DNA of 64,000 nucleotides from Candidatus Eremiobacterota bacterium (GTDB taxonomy: Bacteria; Vulcanimicrobiota; Vulcanimicrobiia; Vulcanimicrobiales; Vulcanimicrobiaceae). The stretch is from positions 2,639,300-2,703,299 of the forward strand of contig JAFAYE010000001.1 of NCBI GenBank assembly GCA_019240525.1. The letters run 5' to 3'. The position numbers and the translations under genes were made by a program. Shown piece after piece: positions 1 to 8,118 of the stretch (positions are counted from its first letter, which is position 1; each line of letters starts with the position of its first letter). Below the pieces are notes generated by a model. That model worked only from the letters and a program-made list of their open reading frames with translations, made no database searches and was not told the DNA's origin.

Positions 1-1
1 G

Positions 2-700
2 CCGCAACACCATGGCAAGCGATTCAAAGCCCTGACGGCCGGTTACGACCAGCGCAAGCTCTTTTCAACGCCTGAGGCGGTTGCCGTCATTAAGAGCATG
101 GCGAACGCGAAGTTCAATGAGACCGTTGAGGCGCACGTGCGACTTGGCGTCGATCCAAAGAAAAGCGATCAGAGCGTTCGGGGAACGGTGTTACTTCCCC
201 ATGGGACCGGCAGAACGGTGCGAGTGATCGCATTCGCAAAGGGTGATAACGCCAAAGCCGCGCAAGAGGCCGGCGCCGACATCGTCGGCGACCAGGATTT
301 GATCGATCGCGTGAAAGGTGGGTTCACCGAATTCGACGTTGCCGTTGCGACGCCCGATATGATGGCGCAGGTCGGCAAAGAGCTGGGTCGGATCTTGGCA
401 ACGAAAATGCCCAATCTCAAAGCTGGTACCGTCACGCCGAACCTCGGTAATGCAATTCGCGATATCAAGGCGGGCAAGGTCGAGTTCAGGCTCGACAAGA
501 CTGGAATCATCCACACGATCGTCGGCAAAGCGAGCTTCGAAGAAGCGCATCTGATCGAAAACATCACGACCTTGCTCGATGCGATTCTGCGCGCCAAACC
601 GTCCGCTGCCAAAGGCACCTATCTGCGCAGCGTTACGTTGGCGAGCACGATGGGCCCCGGCGTGAAGGTCGATCCGAATCGGGTGAAAGCGACGGCGTAA
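2..700 (+). CDS. rplA: 50S ribosomal protein L1, 5'-truncated by the window edge
   Basis: L1 binds 23S rRNA at the mobile L1 stalk and in many bacteria represses its own operon. The frame is open from base 2 and the visible N-terminal part reads HGKRFKALTAGYDQRKL, as in L1 proteins, so the first few residues lie before the window; the internal Met at base 98 is not the start. 232 residues are visible, close to the family length of about 230. The conserved VGDQDLI, FDVAVATPDMM and KAGTVTPN segments are present. rplK presumably lies just upstream. rplJ does not follow directly, because 3.4 kb with opposite-strand genes intervenes. Confidence 0.96.
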   Translation, partial: PQHHGKRFKALTAGYDQRKLFSTPEAVAVIKSMANAKFNETVEAHVRLGVDPKKSDQSVRGTVLLPHGTGRTVRVIAFAKGDNAKAAQEAGADIVGDQDLIDRVKGGFTEFDVAVATPDMMAQVGKELGRILATKMPNLKAGTVTPNLGNAIRDIKAGKVEFRLDKTGIIHTIVGKASFEEAHLIENITTLLDAILRAKPSAAKGTYLRSVTLASTMGPGVKVDPNRVKATA

Positions 701-760
701 ACGCCCCGGAGGGGGCGACTCCTTGCTTAGCCGAGAATCACCGCAACAGGAGGAAACCAA

Positions 761-853
761 ATGCCTTGGTTCGTGTGGTTTTTAGCGGGGCTCGTGATCG
801 GTTATCTTGTGCGAGGTCTCCAAACGACGTACGGCAATAAATCCACGCCGTAG
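761..853 (+). CDS. 30-residue membrane microprotein
   Basis: A short frame starting MPWFVWFLAGLVIGYLVRG and ending in a polar tail. It is preceded by a strong AGGAGG ribosome binding site seven bases before the ATG. One hydrophobic helix (about residues 3-17) is followed by Arg and polar residues, so a single-pass membrane peptide is likely. It lies 60 bases after rplA on the same strand and could be cotranscribed with it. No family is recognised. The good ribosome binding site and membrane-like composition support translation; the small size limits certainty. Confidence 0.55.
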   Translation: MPWFVWFLAGLVIGYLVRGLQTTYGNKSTP

Positions 854-864
854 TGTTCGGACGA

Positions 865-1009
865 CCCTTCGACAGGCTCATCCTTCGACAAGCTCAGGAT
901 GACAACAATCGACAAGCTCATCCTTCGACAAGCTCAGGATGACAACAATCGACAAGCTCGTCCTTCGACAAGCTCAGGATGACAACAATCGACAAGCTCA
1001 GGGTGACAC
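865..1009. repeat. Short-repeat cluster with a 40-bp tandem period
   Basis: Several copies of the CCTTCGACAAGCTCAGGATGAC unit type, seen throughout this window. Here three copies start at 881, 921 and 961, exactly 40 bp apart, with an AACAATCGACAAGCTC linker between them. The cluster lies between the microprotein gene and the convergent DUF2269 gene. Confidence 0.9.
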
Positions 1010-1020
1010 GGTAGAAGCGC

Positions 1021-1488
1021 TCAGTGCGGGAAAGCCGGTAATGCCGGCTTGAGGATCATCAGCACAAAGGTGATGAGCGGAAGAATAAGTGCGATCGAAC
1101 CCCAGAGCGTCCAGCCTTTGGAGTGCTCTTCGTAGGCTTGAAAGTTCCCCGCGTGAGCGGCGATAGCGACTCTTCGCTGTGCGCGCGACAGCGGCCCGAA
1201 CGCTAAGCCCGCCAGAACGAAAGCAGCAATCCCCCACAAAAGCCATCCGGTCGAGAGAATCGGGATATTGCCGAAGACCGCCATGCCGACACCTCCGACA
1301 AGAAGAAGAACGATGCCTGGGATCGTAAAGATCTTGTCGCCAGCGATGATGCCATCCATCGTGCTGGCCATAATTGCGAGATTACGGGTGCGATCAGCAT
1401 GGCTCTTCCAAAAAACCCCGATCGTAATGTTTCCGAGGAAAAGTACGACCCCGGCAACGTGGATGAGCTTCAAGATTAGGTAGAGCAT
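1021..1488 (-). CDS. DUF2269-like integral membrane protein
   Basis: A 155-residue membrane protein resembling the DUF2269 family, with the N-terminal LKLIHVAGVVLFLGNITIG and WKSHADRT segments typical of that family. About four hydrophobic helices are visible. Function is unknown. I chose the ATG at 1488 because an AGGAGG sits eight bases upstream; the GTG at 1497 would overlap that site. It is followed by the repeat cluster at its 3' end and preceded by another minus-strand membrane protein gene. Confidence 0.8.
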   Translation of the reverse strand: MLYLILKLIHVAGVVLFLGNITIGVFWKSHADRTRNLAIMASTMDGIIAGDKIFTIPGIVLLLVGGVGMAVFGNIPILSTGWLLWGIAAFVLAGLAFGPLSRAQRRVAIAAHAGNFQAYEEHSKGWTLWGSIALILPLITFVLMILKPALPAFPH

Positions 1489-1529
1489 AACGCGCACCTC
1501 CTAAGTAAAATTTCGAGAAACGGTGATCA

Positions 1530-2096
1530 CTAGCTTGGCAGTTTGATAAAAAGAATCGCAACATACGCGATCGTCATCACCATTGCGACCCCAGTGATCC
1601 ATTCCTGCGATCGTCGCGACTTCACCACAAACGCTACGACGACGAGAGCATCGAACGCAATCAAGAACGCGAAGTTGAGCGCGGAGGCCATATGCCCCGT
1701 TCGGGCGATTTCTTCGGCAATGCTCAAGGCCGGCACGAAGAACATGAAGGCGACGAACCATCGCCGGTTGCGAAAGTACCAGGCGCCCAGATCAAGCTTC
1801 CCGTTCTCCTCGCGGTCGGGCAATACGAGCGTCGAGAGCAAGAAAAGATCTACTGGCACGAGCATCTGCAACCAAAAAATTCCAAAGTTCCAATCCGTGG
1901 TATGACGCAAGCCCCATTCTGCCCACCAATGCTGGACAGAGATAAAGAAGAGGAATACGCCCCAAGCTACGGGAGGCCAATAGAAGTCGAGGCGCTCGCG
2001 AGCGGTGATAACGGCCGCAAGGCGCGTTAAGATATTCGTAATGGCGAGGCCGAGCACGATCGAGACGAGCACGGTGAGGTAATCAAACGGGTTCAT
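1530..2096 (-). CDS. Multi-pass membrane protein of unknown function
   Basis: 188 residues with about six hydrophobic segments, beginning MNPFDYLTVLVSIVLGLAIT. No named family is recognised with certainty. It has no enzyme motif. It sits between the DUF2269 gene (41 bases downstream) and the GAF protein gene (10 bases upstream) on the same strand, so the three probably form one transcript. That transcript is inserted, in the opposite direction, between rplA and rplJ. Confidence 0.7.
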   Translation of the reverse strand: MNPFDYLTVLVSIVLGLAITNILTRLAAVITARERLDFYWPPVAWGVFLFFISVQHWWAEWGLRHTTDWNFGIFWLQMLVPVDLFLLSTLVLPDREENGKLDLGAWYFRNRRWFVAFMFFVPALSIAEEIARTGHMASALNFAFLIAFDALVVVAFVVKSRRSQEWITGVAMVMTIAYVAILFIKLPS

Positions 2097-2106
2097 CGTT
2101 CCGAAA

Positions 2107-3957
2107 TCAGTTTGGAACCGATGCGCCGAGTTCGCGCAGACGAGCCTCGAGCCGGCGAATGCGCGCGTGAGCTTTGTCGGCCTCGATATGATCGTATGCG
2201 GCGCCCGCGTTACGCGCGATGCCTTCCAAGAGGCTGCGCTCGTCGGCGGTAAGCGGCATGCCGTTGCCGCGCGGACCGTAAAAGACGAACCCGAAGACGC
2301 TGCCGCGCATCAGCAGCGGCACGACGAGCGACGGCGCCTTGGAGCCGCCGGGGAAAATCGTTTCCGGTCGTGGGCGCCCATCGAGAACGATTGGAGCAAG
2401 CTCGGCACGCAGTTCGACGATGAGTGGATCCTCCGGATCGATGCGTTCGGATTCTTGGCGAGTCCAGCCGCGATCGGCGCGGCGCTCAAAGGGCTCGCCC
2501 TCACTCTGCGCGAGAAAGAGCGCTGCCGACGTCAGGCCGAGCACACGCACCGGTTCGTCGACGAGAAACTCGATAAGCGTCGTTTCGGATGACGTATTAG
2601 CTAGCGCGCGGGACGCGTGGCGGAGCGCCTCTTCGCCGCGGCGCTGGTCGCGAAAGATGAACGTGTTTAAGAAGAGTTCGATGCGTCCGTGCAGTGCGTT
2701 GAGGATGAAGCCGATCGCTAATGCTGCCGCAAGGCTGACGTAGATGGCCGGCCTAGTGCTCTCGAAGATTTGTTCGGCCCACCACTCGATTATGCCGAAG
2801 AAGACCAGCAACAAAGCCGTGATCGCGCCATAGATTGCTGCGCGGCCAATCGCAAAACGAAAGTCGATCACCCGCTCGGATAGAAATCCGTAGACTACAA
2901 AAACGGAACCTGCAAGGCCGAACCAGGGCATAAGCGCGCCCGTCCAATCCTGCAAGTTGAGCAACGATATCGAAACGTTGCCGACGAGCGTGCTCACAAT
3001 GTTCGCAAGCGCCCACGTCAAATCGAGAATCGGCGCCAGCGCGATGCCGGCGATGACCCACATCACGCGGCCACGCGGAATTCCGGTCGCGCCAGACGCG
3101 ATATAGGCAAGCCCGGCGAGCACGACGACGAGCAGAGTGGCGTCCGAAAGGCTTTCGAACAAAACGCTCGGCCCGGGCAATCCGAATCGCTGGTAGACGA
3201 TCCAGACGACCGGATCCATCCAAACGACGAGCACAAGCAGCGAGAGCGCAATCGCGGTGGCGAGAAACCACCGCCAAGCGCGGCTTGGCCTACCGTACAG
3301 ACGCTGCGCAAAGATCAAGATCATGACCTGAGCGGCCGGGTAGACAAACTGTATTGCCACATAACTCGCAAAGCTAATGGGCCACGCCGCCAAGTCGAGC
3401 GGCGTCTCGTTCACCTTCACCAGCATCAGCATCGTGTAGAAGTAAAACGCGAGCGTTATCGGCAACGGGCGCACGAGAAAGAGCGCGCTGGCAAGGGCGA
3501 GCGAAAGGAAAAAACAAAGCGGCGTACCGACGTACCGTGTGAGCGTCGCCCGAGGCGAATAGTCCGGCGAGCTGGCAACGAGGCGAGCGTCAAACGTGCG
3601 GCCGTTGCGCTTGATCTCGACGGGTATTGGCTTATCTGCGTGCGCGCCGGCGAAGAGCGCGAATCGCTGCGATGGGCTGAGCTTCTGTAAATTGATCTCG
3701 TCGCCGCTTGCGAGCGGATTCCCGGCCGACGACCCGGCAGCGACCTGGATTTGATTGCTATTGTGCTCGAAGAAGAATGGAAAGAAGCCAAGCTGCGTCG
3801 AGTTGCCTTCGATGACGAAAAAAACGACGACCATGACGATCGTGCCGATGGCGACCACCGCAAGCGAAAGACGCTCGCAGAGGAACCTGATCGTCTGCTG
3901 CCAGAGTCCGCCGGGGGCCGGGCGAGAGCTCACTCCGAGCAACCGGCTTCTCGGCAA
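2107..3957 (-). CDS. Membrane sensor with PDZ-like, multi-TM and GAF regions
   Basis: 616 residues. After one N-terminal membrane helix (about residues 30-50) comes an extracytoplasmic region resembling a PDZ domain (NPLASGDEINLQKLSPSQRFAL, then an RNG turn). A block of about eight membrane helices follows (135-405), then a cytoplasmic GAF-like domain (about 440-595) and a short C-terminal coiled-coil-like helix. No HisKA, HATPase, GGDEF or phosphatase domain follows the GAF domain, so the output is unclear. The same layout occurs N-terminal to histidine kinases, and this may be a kinase-less relative. The TTG at 3957 is the longest start; a GTG at 3933 is also possible. Confidence 0.6.
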   Translation of the reverse strand: MPRSRLLGVSSRPAPGGLWQQTIRFLCERLSLAVVAIGTIVMVVVFFVIEGNSTQLGFFPFFFEHNSNQIQVAAGSSAGNPLASGDEINLQKLSPSQRFALFAGAHADKPIPVEIKRNGRTFDARLVASSPDYSPRATLTRYVGTPLCFFLSLALASALFLVRPLPITLAFYFYTMLMLVKVNETPLDLAAWPISFASYVAIQFVYPAAQVMILIFAQRLYGRPSRAWRWFLATAIALSLLVLVVWMDPVVWIVYQRFGLPGPSVLFESLSDATLLVVVLAGLAYIASGATGIPRGRVMWVIAGIALAPILDLTWALANIVSTLVGNVSISLLNLQDWTGALMPWFGLAGSVFVVYGFLSERVIDFRFAIGRAAIYGAITALLLVFFGIIEWWAEQIFESTRPAIYVSLAAALAIGFILNALHGRIELFLNTFIFRDQRRGEEALRHASRALANTSSETTLIEFLVDEPVRVLGLTSAALFLAQSEGEPFERRADRGWTRQESERIDPEDPLIVELRAELAPIVLDGRPRPETIFPGGSKAPSLVVPLLMRGSVFGFVFYGPRGNGMPLTADERSLLEGIARNAGAAYDHIEADKAHARIRRLEARLRELGASVPN

Positions 3958-3994
3958 AAGCCTTGCCTTCCCGGCAGTCCTGTGGTAGTCTAAC

Positions 3995-4130
3995 CGACGG
4001 CTCCAGAGACCGTAGCCGGCCGTGAGGCCTTAATGTTGACTACCGAGGATGCGATAAGGATAAGTTCGGGCATCAATGCATGCGATGCAGACTTTGAATG
4101 AAGCGCCTCGATTTGGAGGCGCTTTTTGTT
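3995..4130 (+). promoter_or_regulatory. Ribosomal protein L10 leader of rplJ-rplL
   Basis: The 160 bases before rplJ contain AGAGACCGTAG, GGCCTTAATG and CTACCGAGGATGCG in order. This is the arrangement of known L10 leader RNAs, where the L10-L12 complex binds its own mRNA. CCGTAG and CTACCG can pair with one mismatch to close the binding domain. An intrinsic terminator follows at 4102. From family knowledge, L10 excess would stabilise the terminated form. The assignment rests on motif order and position, not on a covariance-model search. Confidence 0.75.
4102..4130 (+). terminator. Attenuator hairpin in the rplJ leader
   Basis: AGCGCCTC and GAGGCGCT form a perfect eight-base stem around a GATTTG loop, followed by TTTTGTTT. 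It lies 31 bases before the rplJ ATG, downstream of the L10 leader motif, as expected for feedback attenuation of rplJL. Confidence 0.8.
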
Positions 4131-4160
4131 TCACTCGCTTCTTGCTGGAAACTACGTTGA

Positions 4161-4691
4161 ATGCCGACCGCACGTAAAGAGACCGCCGTTGGAGAACTCG
4201 CCGAGCGGGTCGCCGCGGCCAAGACGCTCTTTCTGACCGATTACGCCGGCTTGACCGTCGCTGAAATCACGCGTCTGCGCGGCGAGCTGCGCAAAGACGG
4301 AAACACATATTCCGTGGTCAAGAACACGCTTTTTCGAATCGCCGCCGGGGATCTCGCAGGTAAGCTGGAGAGTTTTCTCGCCGGTCCAACCGGCATCGTC
4401 TTTGCGGGCGAGGATCCAGTTGCTCCGGCCAAGGCACTCAAAACGTTCAGCGACACGGTCAAACGCGTCGCCGTGAAGGCGGCGTACATCGACGGCCAGG
4501 TCGTCGACGCGGCGCAGGTTGAGAAACTGGCCAAGCTTCCGCCCAGGATCGAACTGCTCGCCAACCTCGTCGGCACGCTGGTCAATCCGCTGCGTGGACT
4601 CGTCACAGTTCTCTCGGGAAATCAGAGCGGTCTAGTGCGCGTGCTCGACGCAATTCGCGAGCAAAAAGCCGGAGCCGCTTCAGCCACATAG
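4161..4691 (+). CDS. rplJ: 50S ribosomal protein L10
   Basis: L10 anchors the L7/L12 dimers to the ribosomal stalk. The 176-residue length matches the family. Typical segments are visible: TLFLTDYAGLTVAEITRLR near the N-terminus, YSVVKNTLFRIA, and LAGPTGIVFAGEDPVAPAK, with a hydrophilic C-terminal helix for L12 binding. It is cotranscribed with rplL 33 bases downstream and is preceded by an L10 leader with attenuator. Confidence 0.95.
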   Translation: MPTARKETAVGELAERVAAAKTLFLTDYAGLTVAEITRLRGELRKDGNTYSVVKNTLFRIAAGDLAGKLESFLAGPTGIVFAGEDPVAPAKALKTFSDTVKRVAVKAAYIDGQVVDAAQVEKLAKLPPRIELLANLVGTLVNPLRGLVTVLSGNQSGLVRVLDAIREQKAGAASAT

Positions 4692-4724
4692 CATCAATCG
4701 CTTTATAAGGATAACGACGTAATC

Positions 4725-5099
4725 ATGGCACTCCCCGAACTCATCGAACAAATCGACAAACTCACCGTTCTCGAGCTTGCGGATCTCGTCAAGCAACTCG
4801 AAGAAAAATACGGCGTTTCCGCCGCGGCGCCCGTCGCAATGATGGCTGCCGGACCCGGCGCGGGTGCCGCTGCGCCCGAAGCCGAGAAGACGGAGTTCGA
4901 CGTGATTCTCAGCGAAATCGGCCCCGAGAAAATCAAAGTCATCAAGGCGGTCCGCGAACTCACGAGTCTGGGACTCACCGAAGCGAAAGCCTTCGTCGAG
5001 AGCGCGCCCAAGGCTGTCAAAGAGGGCGTTACTAAAGACGAAGCCGAGTCGGTGAAGAAGAAGCTCGAAGAGGCGGGCGCCAAGGTGGAGATCAAGTAA
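4725..5099 (+). CDS. rplL: 50S ribosomal protein L7/L12
   Basis: This stalk protein recruits and activates translational GTPases. It has 124 residues, the usual length: an N-terminal dimerisation part ([20 protein letters not shown]), an Ala/Pro/Gly-rich hinge around residues 37-56, and a C-terminal domain with EKTEFDVIL and [19 protein letters not shown]. It follows rplJ and precedes a CcdC-like gene on the same strand. Confidence 0.97.
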   Translation: MALPELIEQIDKLTVLELADLVKQLEEKYGVSAAAPVAMMAAGPGAGAAAPEAEKTEFDVILSEIGPEKIKVIKAVRELTSLGLTEAKAFVESAPKAVKEGVTKDEAESVKKKLEEAGAKVEIK

Positions 5100-5155
5100 C
5101 GCCGCAATCCGGCGAACAGGTTCCGGCTTGGGCGCAACTGCTACCACTTCTCGTC

Positions 5156-5596
5156 GTGGTAGCGCTCTTGGCCGTCCGGATGATCCGTCCGCAGAAAATC
5201 ACGTTGACCCGCATGTGGCTGACGCCGCTTGTGTTCTGCCTCCTGATGGGCTGGGTCATCTACGCGAACCAGATGCTCAACCCGGCTCCGCCGCTCGAGA
5301 TCGTTCTGGCGTTGGTTCTCGGTGGCATCTGCGGCGTTCCGTTCGGGATATTGCGTGGAATGCACACCGACGTGCGCCCGACCGACCGGCGGGGCGTGAT
5401 GTATCTCGGCTCCTCGTGGATTACGCTTCTGATCTTTGTGGTAGCTTTTGGGCTACGCTTTGCCATCCGCCAAGTCACGCCGCTTCGCGGGGCGCTCTCA
5501 GGCGCGATCGGCGACGCACTGCTGGCGTTTGCGATCGCCTTCATCGTCGCTAGCTACGTTGTCATTTTTCGCAAGTACCAACGCCTAACAGCGTAG
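5156..5596 (+). CDS. CcdC-like (DUF1453) membrane protein
   Basis: About 146 residues with four hydrophobic helices, including the RMIRPQKITLTRMWLTP segment typical of CcdC/DUF1453 proteins. In Bacillus CcdC is linked to cytochrome c biogenesis, but function here is not established. The GTG at 5156 cuts into the first helix. The frame stays open upstream as WAQLLPLLVVVALLAVRM, so the true start may lie nearer the rplL stop and use an unusual codon. The 3' end overlaps the convergent AraC gene by 12 bases. Confidence 0.65.
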   Translation: MVALLAVRMIRPQKITLTRMWLTPLVFCLLMGWVIYANQMLNPAPPLEIVLALVLGGICGVPFGILRGMHTDVRPTDRRGVMYLGSSWITLLIFVVAFGLRFAIRQVTPLRGALSGAIGDALLAFAIAFIVASYVVIFRKYQRLTA

Positions 5597-6451
5597 CGCG
5601 GCGGGCGTGCGTCCGGTGAGGCGCTTCATGCAGCGCGCCATGTGACTTTGATTCGCGAACCCGGACTGCTGCGCGATTTGGCTCAGCGGGGTCTTCCCGC
5701 TTGCGATCAGATTTACGGCATACTCGATACGAGTGCGGATGACGTATTGATGAACGGGCACGCCGAGCGAGCGTTTGAAGACGACTTTAAAATGCGATGG
5801 GCTCATGTCGATGACATTGGCAAGTTCCGCAAGCGATAAGTCATGCGCTAGGTGCTCGTTAATGTAGTCGATAACGCGTTGCAGACGGCGACGCGAGAAG
5901 CGATCGTCGTAACGTGCGCCCGCGGCCGGCCGGTAGTTGCGCAAGAGCTGGGCCGCGAGTGCGAGCCCAAGGCTGTCGCCGTAGAGGCGGCCGAGCGGCT
6001 CGGAGGATTCGAGTTCGGCCTTGACCGCCCAACCGATGTGTTCGATGCGAGGATCGCGCACGTGCAATTTCGGTACGATTGCGACGCGGTCGAGATTGAT
6101 GCCCATCGTTTCGGCAGCCGAATGCAGAAGGGCCGGCGTGAGATACATGGAGAGCTTGATCGTTGCCGCTTCGGTTTCCCACACGCGTGGAATTCCCGGG
6201 GGCACGATTTTGACGTCGCCCGGGGCCTGCAGCCGGCGCAGTGTTTCGCCGTTACAGCGGCTGGTGACGAGCAGAGGGCGTCCGATTTGCATGCTGACGT
6301 TGTGACGAACGAACTCTTGCTCGGAACGTCCGGCCGACGCCTCGTAGAGAAACGCGTCGAAACCGTTCCAGTACCGTCCGCCACTGCCCGCGCGCATGCT
6401 GAAGACCATTTCGCGGTCGTCGTGGCGGGCCCACGCGCGTTCTTGCCACAT
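5585..6451 (-). CDS. AraC-family transcriptional regulator
   Basis: 288 residues. The N-terminal 170 residues form a cupin-like ligand region with no close match I can name. The C-terminal 100 residues carry two helix-turn-helix motifs: DLSLAELANVIDMSPSHFKVVFKRSLG and the second around PLSQIAQQSGFANQSHMARCMKRLTG, followed by TPAALR. This layout marks a DNA-binding activator that responds to a small molecule. It stands alone, with no obvious target gene divergent to it. Confidence 0.9.
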   Translation of the reverse strand: MWQERAWARHDDREMVFSMRAGSGGRYWNGFDAFLYEASAGRSEQEFVRHNVSMQIGRPLLVTSRCNGETLRRLQAPGDVKIVPPGIPRVWETEAATIKLSMYLTPALLHSAAETMGINLDRVAIVPKLHVRDPRIEHIGWAVKAELESSEPLGRLYGDSLGLALAAQLLRNYRPAAGARYDDRFSRRRLQRVIDYINEHLAHDLSLAELANVIDMSPSHFKVVFKRSLGVPVHQYVIRTRIEYAVNLIASGKTPLSQIAQQSGFANQSHMARCMKRLTGRTPAALRC

Positions 6452-6471
6452 TCGAACTAGGTGTAACGCAA

Positions 6472-6497
6472 CGGGGCGGTCTGGTGTGACCGCCCCG
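6472..6497 (-). terminator. Hairpin downstream of the HAF-repeat gene
   Basis: CGGGGCGGTC and GACCGCCCCG form a perfect ten-base stem with a six-base loop, 40 bases after the stop of the minus-strand gene ending at 6537. No long T-run follows on either strand, so it may act as a weak or Rho-assisted terminator. Confidence 0.55.
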
Positions 6498-6536
6498 CTC
6501 CGTTTCGCCTCTCAGCGGCGCTTGGGATGGTTCCCC

Positions 6537-7856
6537 TCAGGGGGCCAAAGCGCGTTGCCGGGCGAGGCGCTGCGCTTGTGGCGACAAGGTGGGCGGCTTG
6601 TTCGATACGGCGGTATGCGACGCGGCCCCATGCGCCCCAGGGGTCGCCATATAGCCGGGAAATTCGCTGCCGCAGGCGCCGCTAACCAACACGCAGGCAC
6701 CTCCGGCGATGTTGCCCTGGTTGTTGATGTCGTTGGCGTAGAGAAGATAGAGCTGCGAACTGGGGTTCGTGAGCGTGTTCAGATCGGTCATCGTGCCGTT
6801 CTGGTAAATGAAGGCGCGCGACGTAGAAAAGCTCGAGCCGTATGAAACGCCGACAATGACACCAGCTTCGTTGATTCCGAGTGCTTCGCTATAAACGTCA
6901 CCCGGAAGCGTGCCGAGGTCGACCATTCCGCCACTCTTGGTCCACAAGAACGCGTGGAAGTTCGGATTGCCGCTTGTATCGCCGGCAAGGTCGGAGAAGC
7001 CAACGACCACGCCTTTGTTGTTGATTGCCATCGGCGTGTTCCAAGCGACTCCGCCGAGACTACCGAGGTTGACGATCTTGCCCCTCCGCCACATGACGGC
7101 GTGACGGGCGGTGAAGCGGCCTTCAGCTTGATCGCAGATACCTGAGATTCCAACGATGTCACCGCGGTCGTTGATCTCGGTCGCGGCGCCGTCTTTGTCA
7201 CCGCGTAACGGCGGCAACTTGATGATGTGGCCGTCTTTGGGATAAAGCGCCGCTTCGAACTGCAAGACTTGCGGGCTCGCGCACGTCTTGTCGCGCCTTG
7301 GAGTCTCCGCCCAACCGACGATATCGCCGTGATTGTTCGCTCCCGCGGCGAAGCCGTTGTTACCGCCAAAGGTGGGCAGCGCGATCATTCGGTTGTTCCA
7401 CCAAGCAAATCCGCGGCAAATGTGGCCGCTCGGCGGTTGAGGGAAAAAGCCCTCCGCACAAGACCAGATTTCGCCGAGTTTCTGCTTTTTCGATGTTTCC
7501 GATATGCCGGAGATGAGACCATGGTCGTTCTTCACCGGCCATTCGACGCCGCTGTTTGGGCCGCCGAGCGTGCCGAGATCCATCGGCGGTCCGGCGTTTT
7601 CCCAGAGTGTCGCGTGAATGTACGAACTCGACGCCAGGCTTGACGTGCCGCTCGCCCAATTGAGATTGTTGATGCTGTTTGCCCCGGCATTCGAACCGCC
7701 GAGCGGCTCGAGTGGGGCGACGCTATATTGCGACGACGAGTCTGACGAGCTCGCGGGCAGCACCGAGCTCGACTGGATTGGGCCGCTGGAGCCGCCGGAG
7801 GCACAACCGGCCAAGAGCGACGCGGCTGCTGCGTACGCAGCAACGTGAAACTTCAT
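6537..7856 (-). CDS. HAF-repeat extracellular lipoprotein
   Basis: 439 residues. The signal peptide ends in LAG-Cys18, a lipobox. The body carries repeats of the HAF family (probable extracellular repeat): DLGTLGGPNSGVEWPVK, NLGSLGGVAWNTPMAINNKG and DLGTLPGDVYSEALGINEAG, each followed by a VVG-type strand. They are expected to form a beta-propeller-like surface domain. Role unknown. I chose the ATG at 7856 because GGAGGA lies seven bases upstream; the ATG at 7874 precedes that site. Upstream lie repeat copies. Confidence 0.85.
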   Translation of the reverse strand: MKFHVAAYAAAASLLAGCASGGSSGPIQSSSVLPASSSDSSSQYSVAPLEPLGGSNAGANSINNLNWASGTSSLASSSYIHATLWENAGPPMDLGTLGGPNSGVEWPVKNDHGLISGISETSKKQKLGEIWSCAEGFFPQPPSGHICRGFAWWNNRMIALPTFGGNNGFAAGANNHGDIVGWAETPRRDKTCASPQVLQFEAALYPKDGHIIKLPPLRGDKDGAATEINDRGDIVGISGICDQAEGRFTARHAVMWRRGKIVNLGSLGGVAWNTPMAINNKGVVVGFSDLAGDTSGNPNFHAFLWTKSGGMVDLGTLPGDVYSEALGINEAGVIVGVSYGSSFSTSRAFIYQNGTMTDLNTLTNPSSQLYLLYANDINNQGNIAGGACVLVSGACGSEFPGYMATPGAHGAASHTAVSNKPPTLSPQAQRLARQRALAP

Positions 7857-7948
7857 TGATACTCCTCCATTCATTGGTGTATGGAGACCGTATCAATCGC
7901 GCTGGGCTGACGTCGCCCACGAACGGACGATTAGAGTACAAACGGACG

Positions 7949-8107
7949 CCCTTCGACAAGCTCAGGGTGACACGTTACGACAAGCTCGCCCTTCGACAGG
8001 CTCAGGGTGACACTGTCGTTCACCCTTCGACAGGCTCAGGGTGACAATGTCATGCGCCCTTCGACACAGGCTCGCCCTTCGACAGGCTCAGGGTGACAGG
8101 GGTGACA
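7949..8107. repeat. Short-repeat cluster between HAF lipoprotein and hppA
   Basis: At least four copies of the CCCTTCGACAGGCTCAGGG unit plus a GTGACA tail, some truncated, with irregular spacers. They fill the space between the promoter side of the HAF gene and the 3' end of hppA. Confidence 0.9.
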
Positions 8108-8118
8108 TTTGTGCGCGG

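Noticed and set aside
865-1009. Possible CRISPR array
   Set aside because: Spacers are themselves repeat-like and identical, units are not separated by unique spacers, and no cas gene is present.
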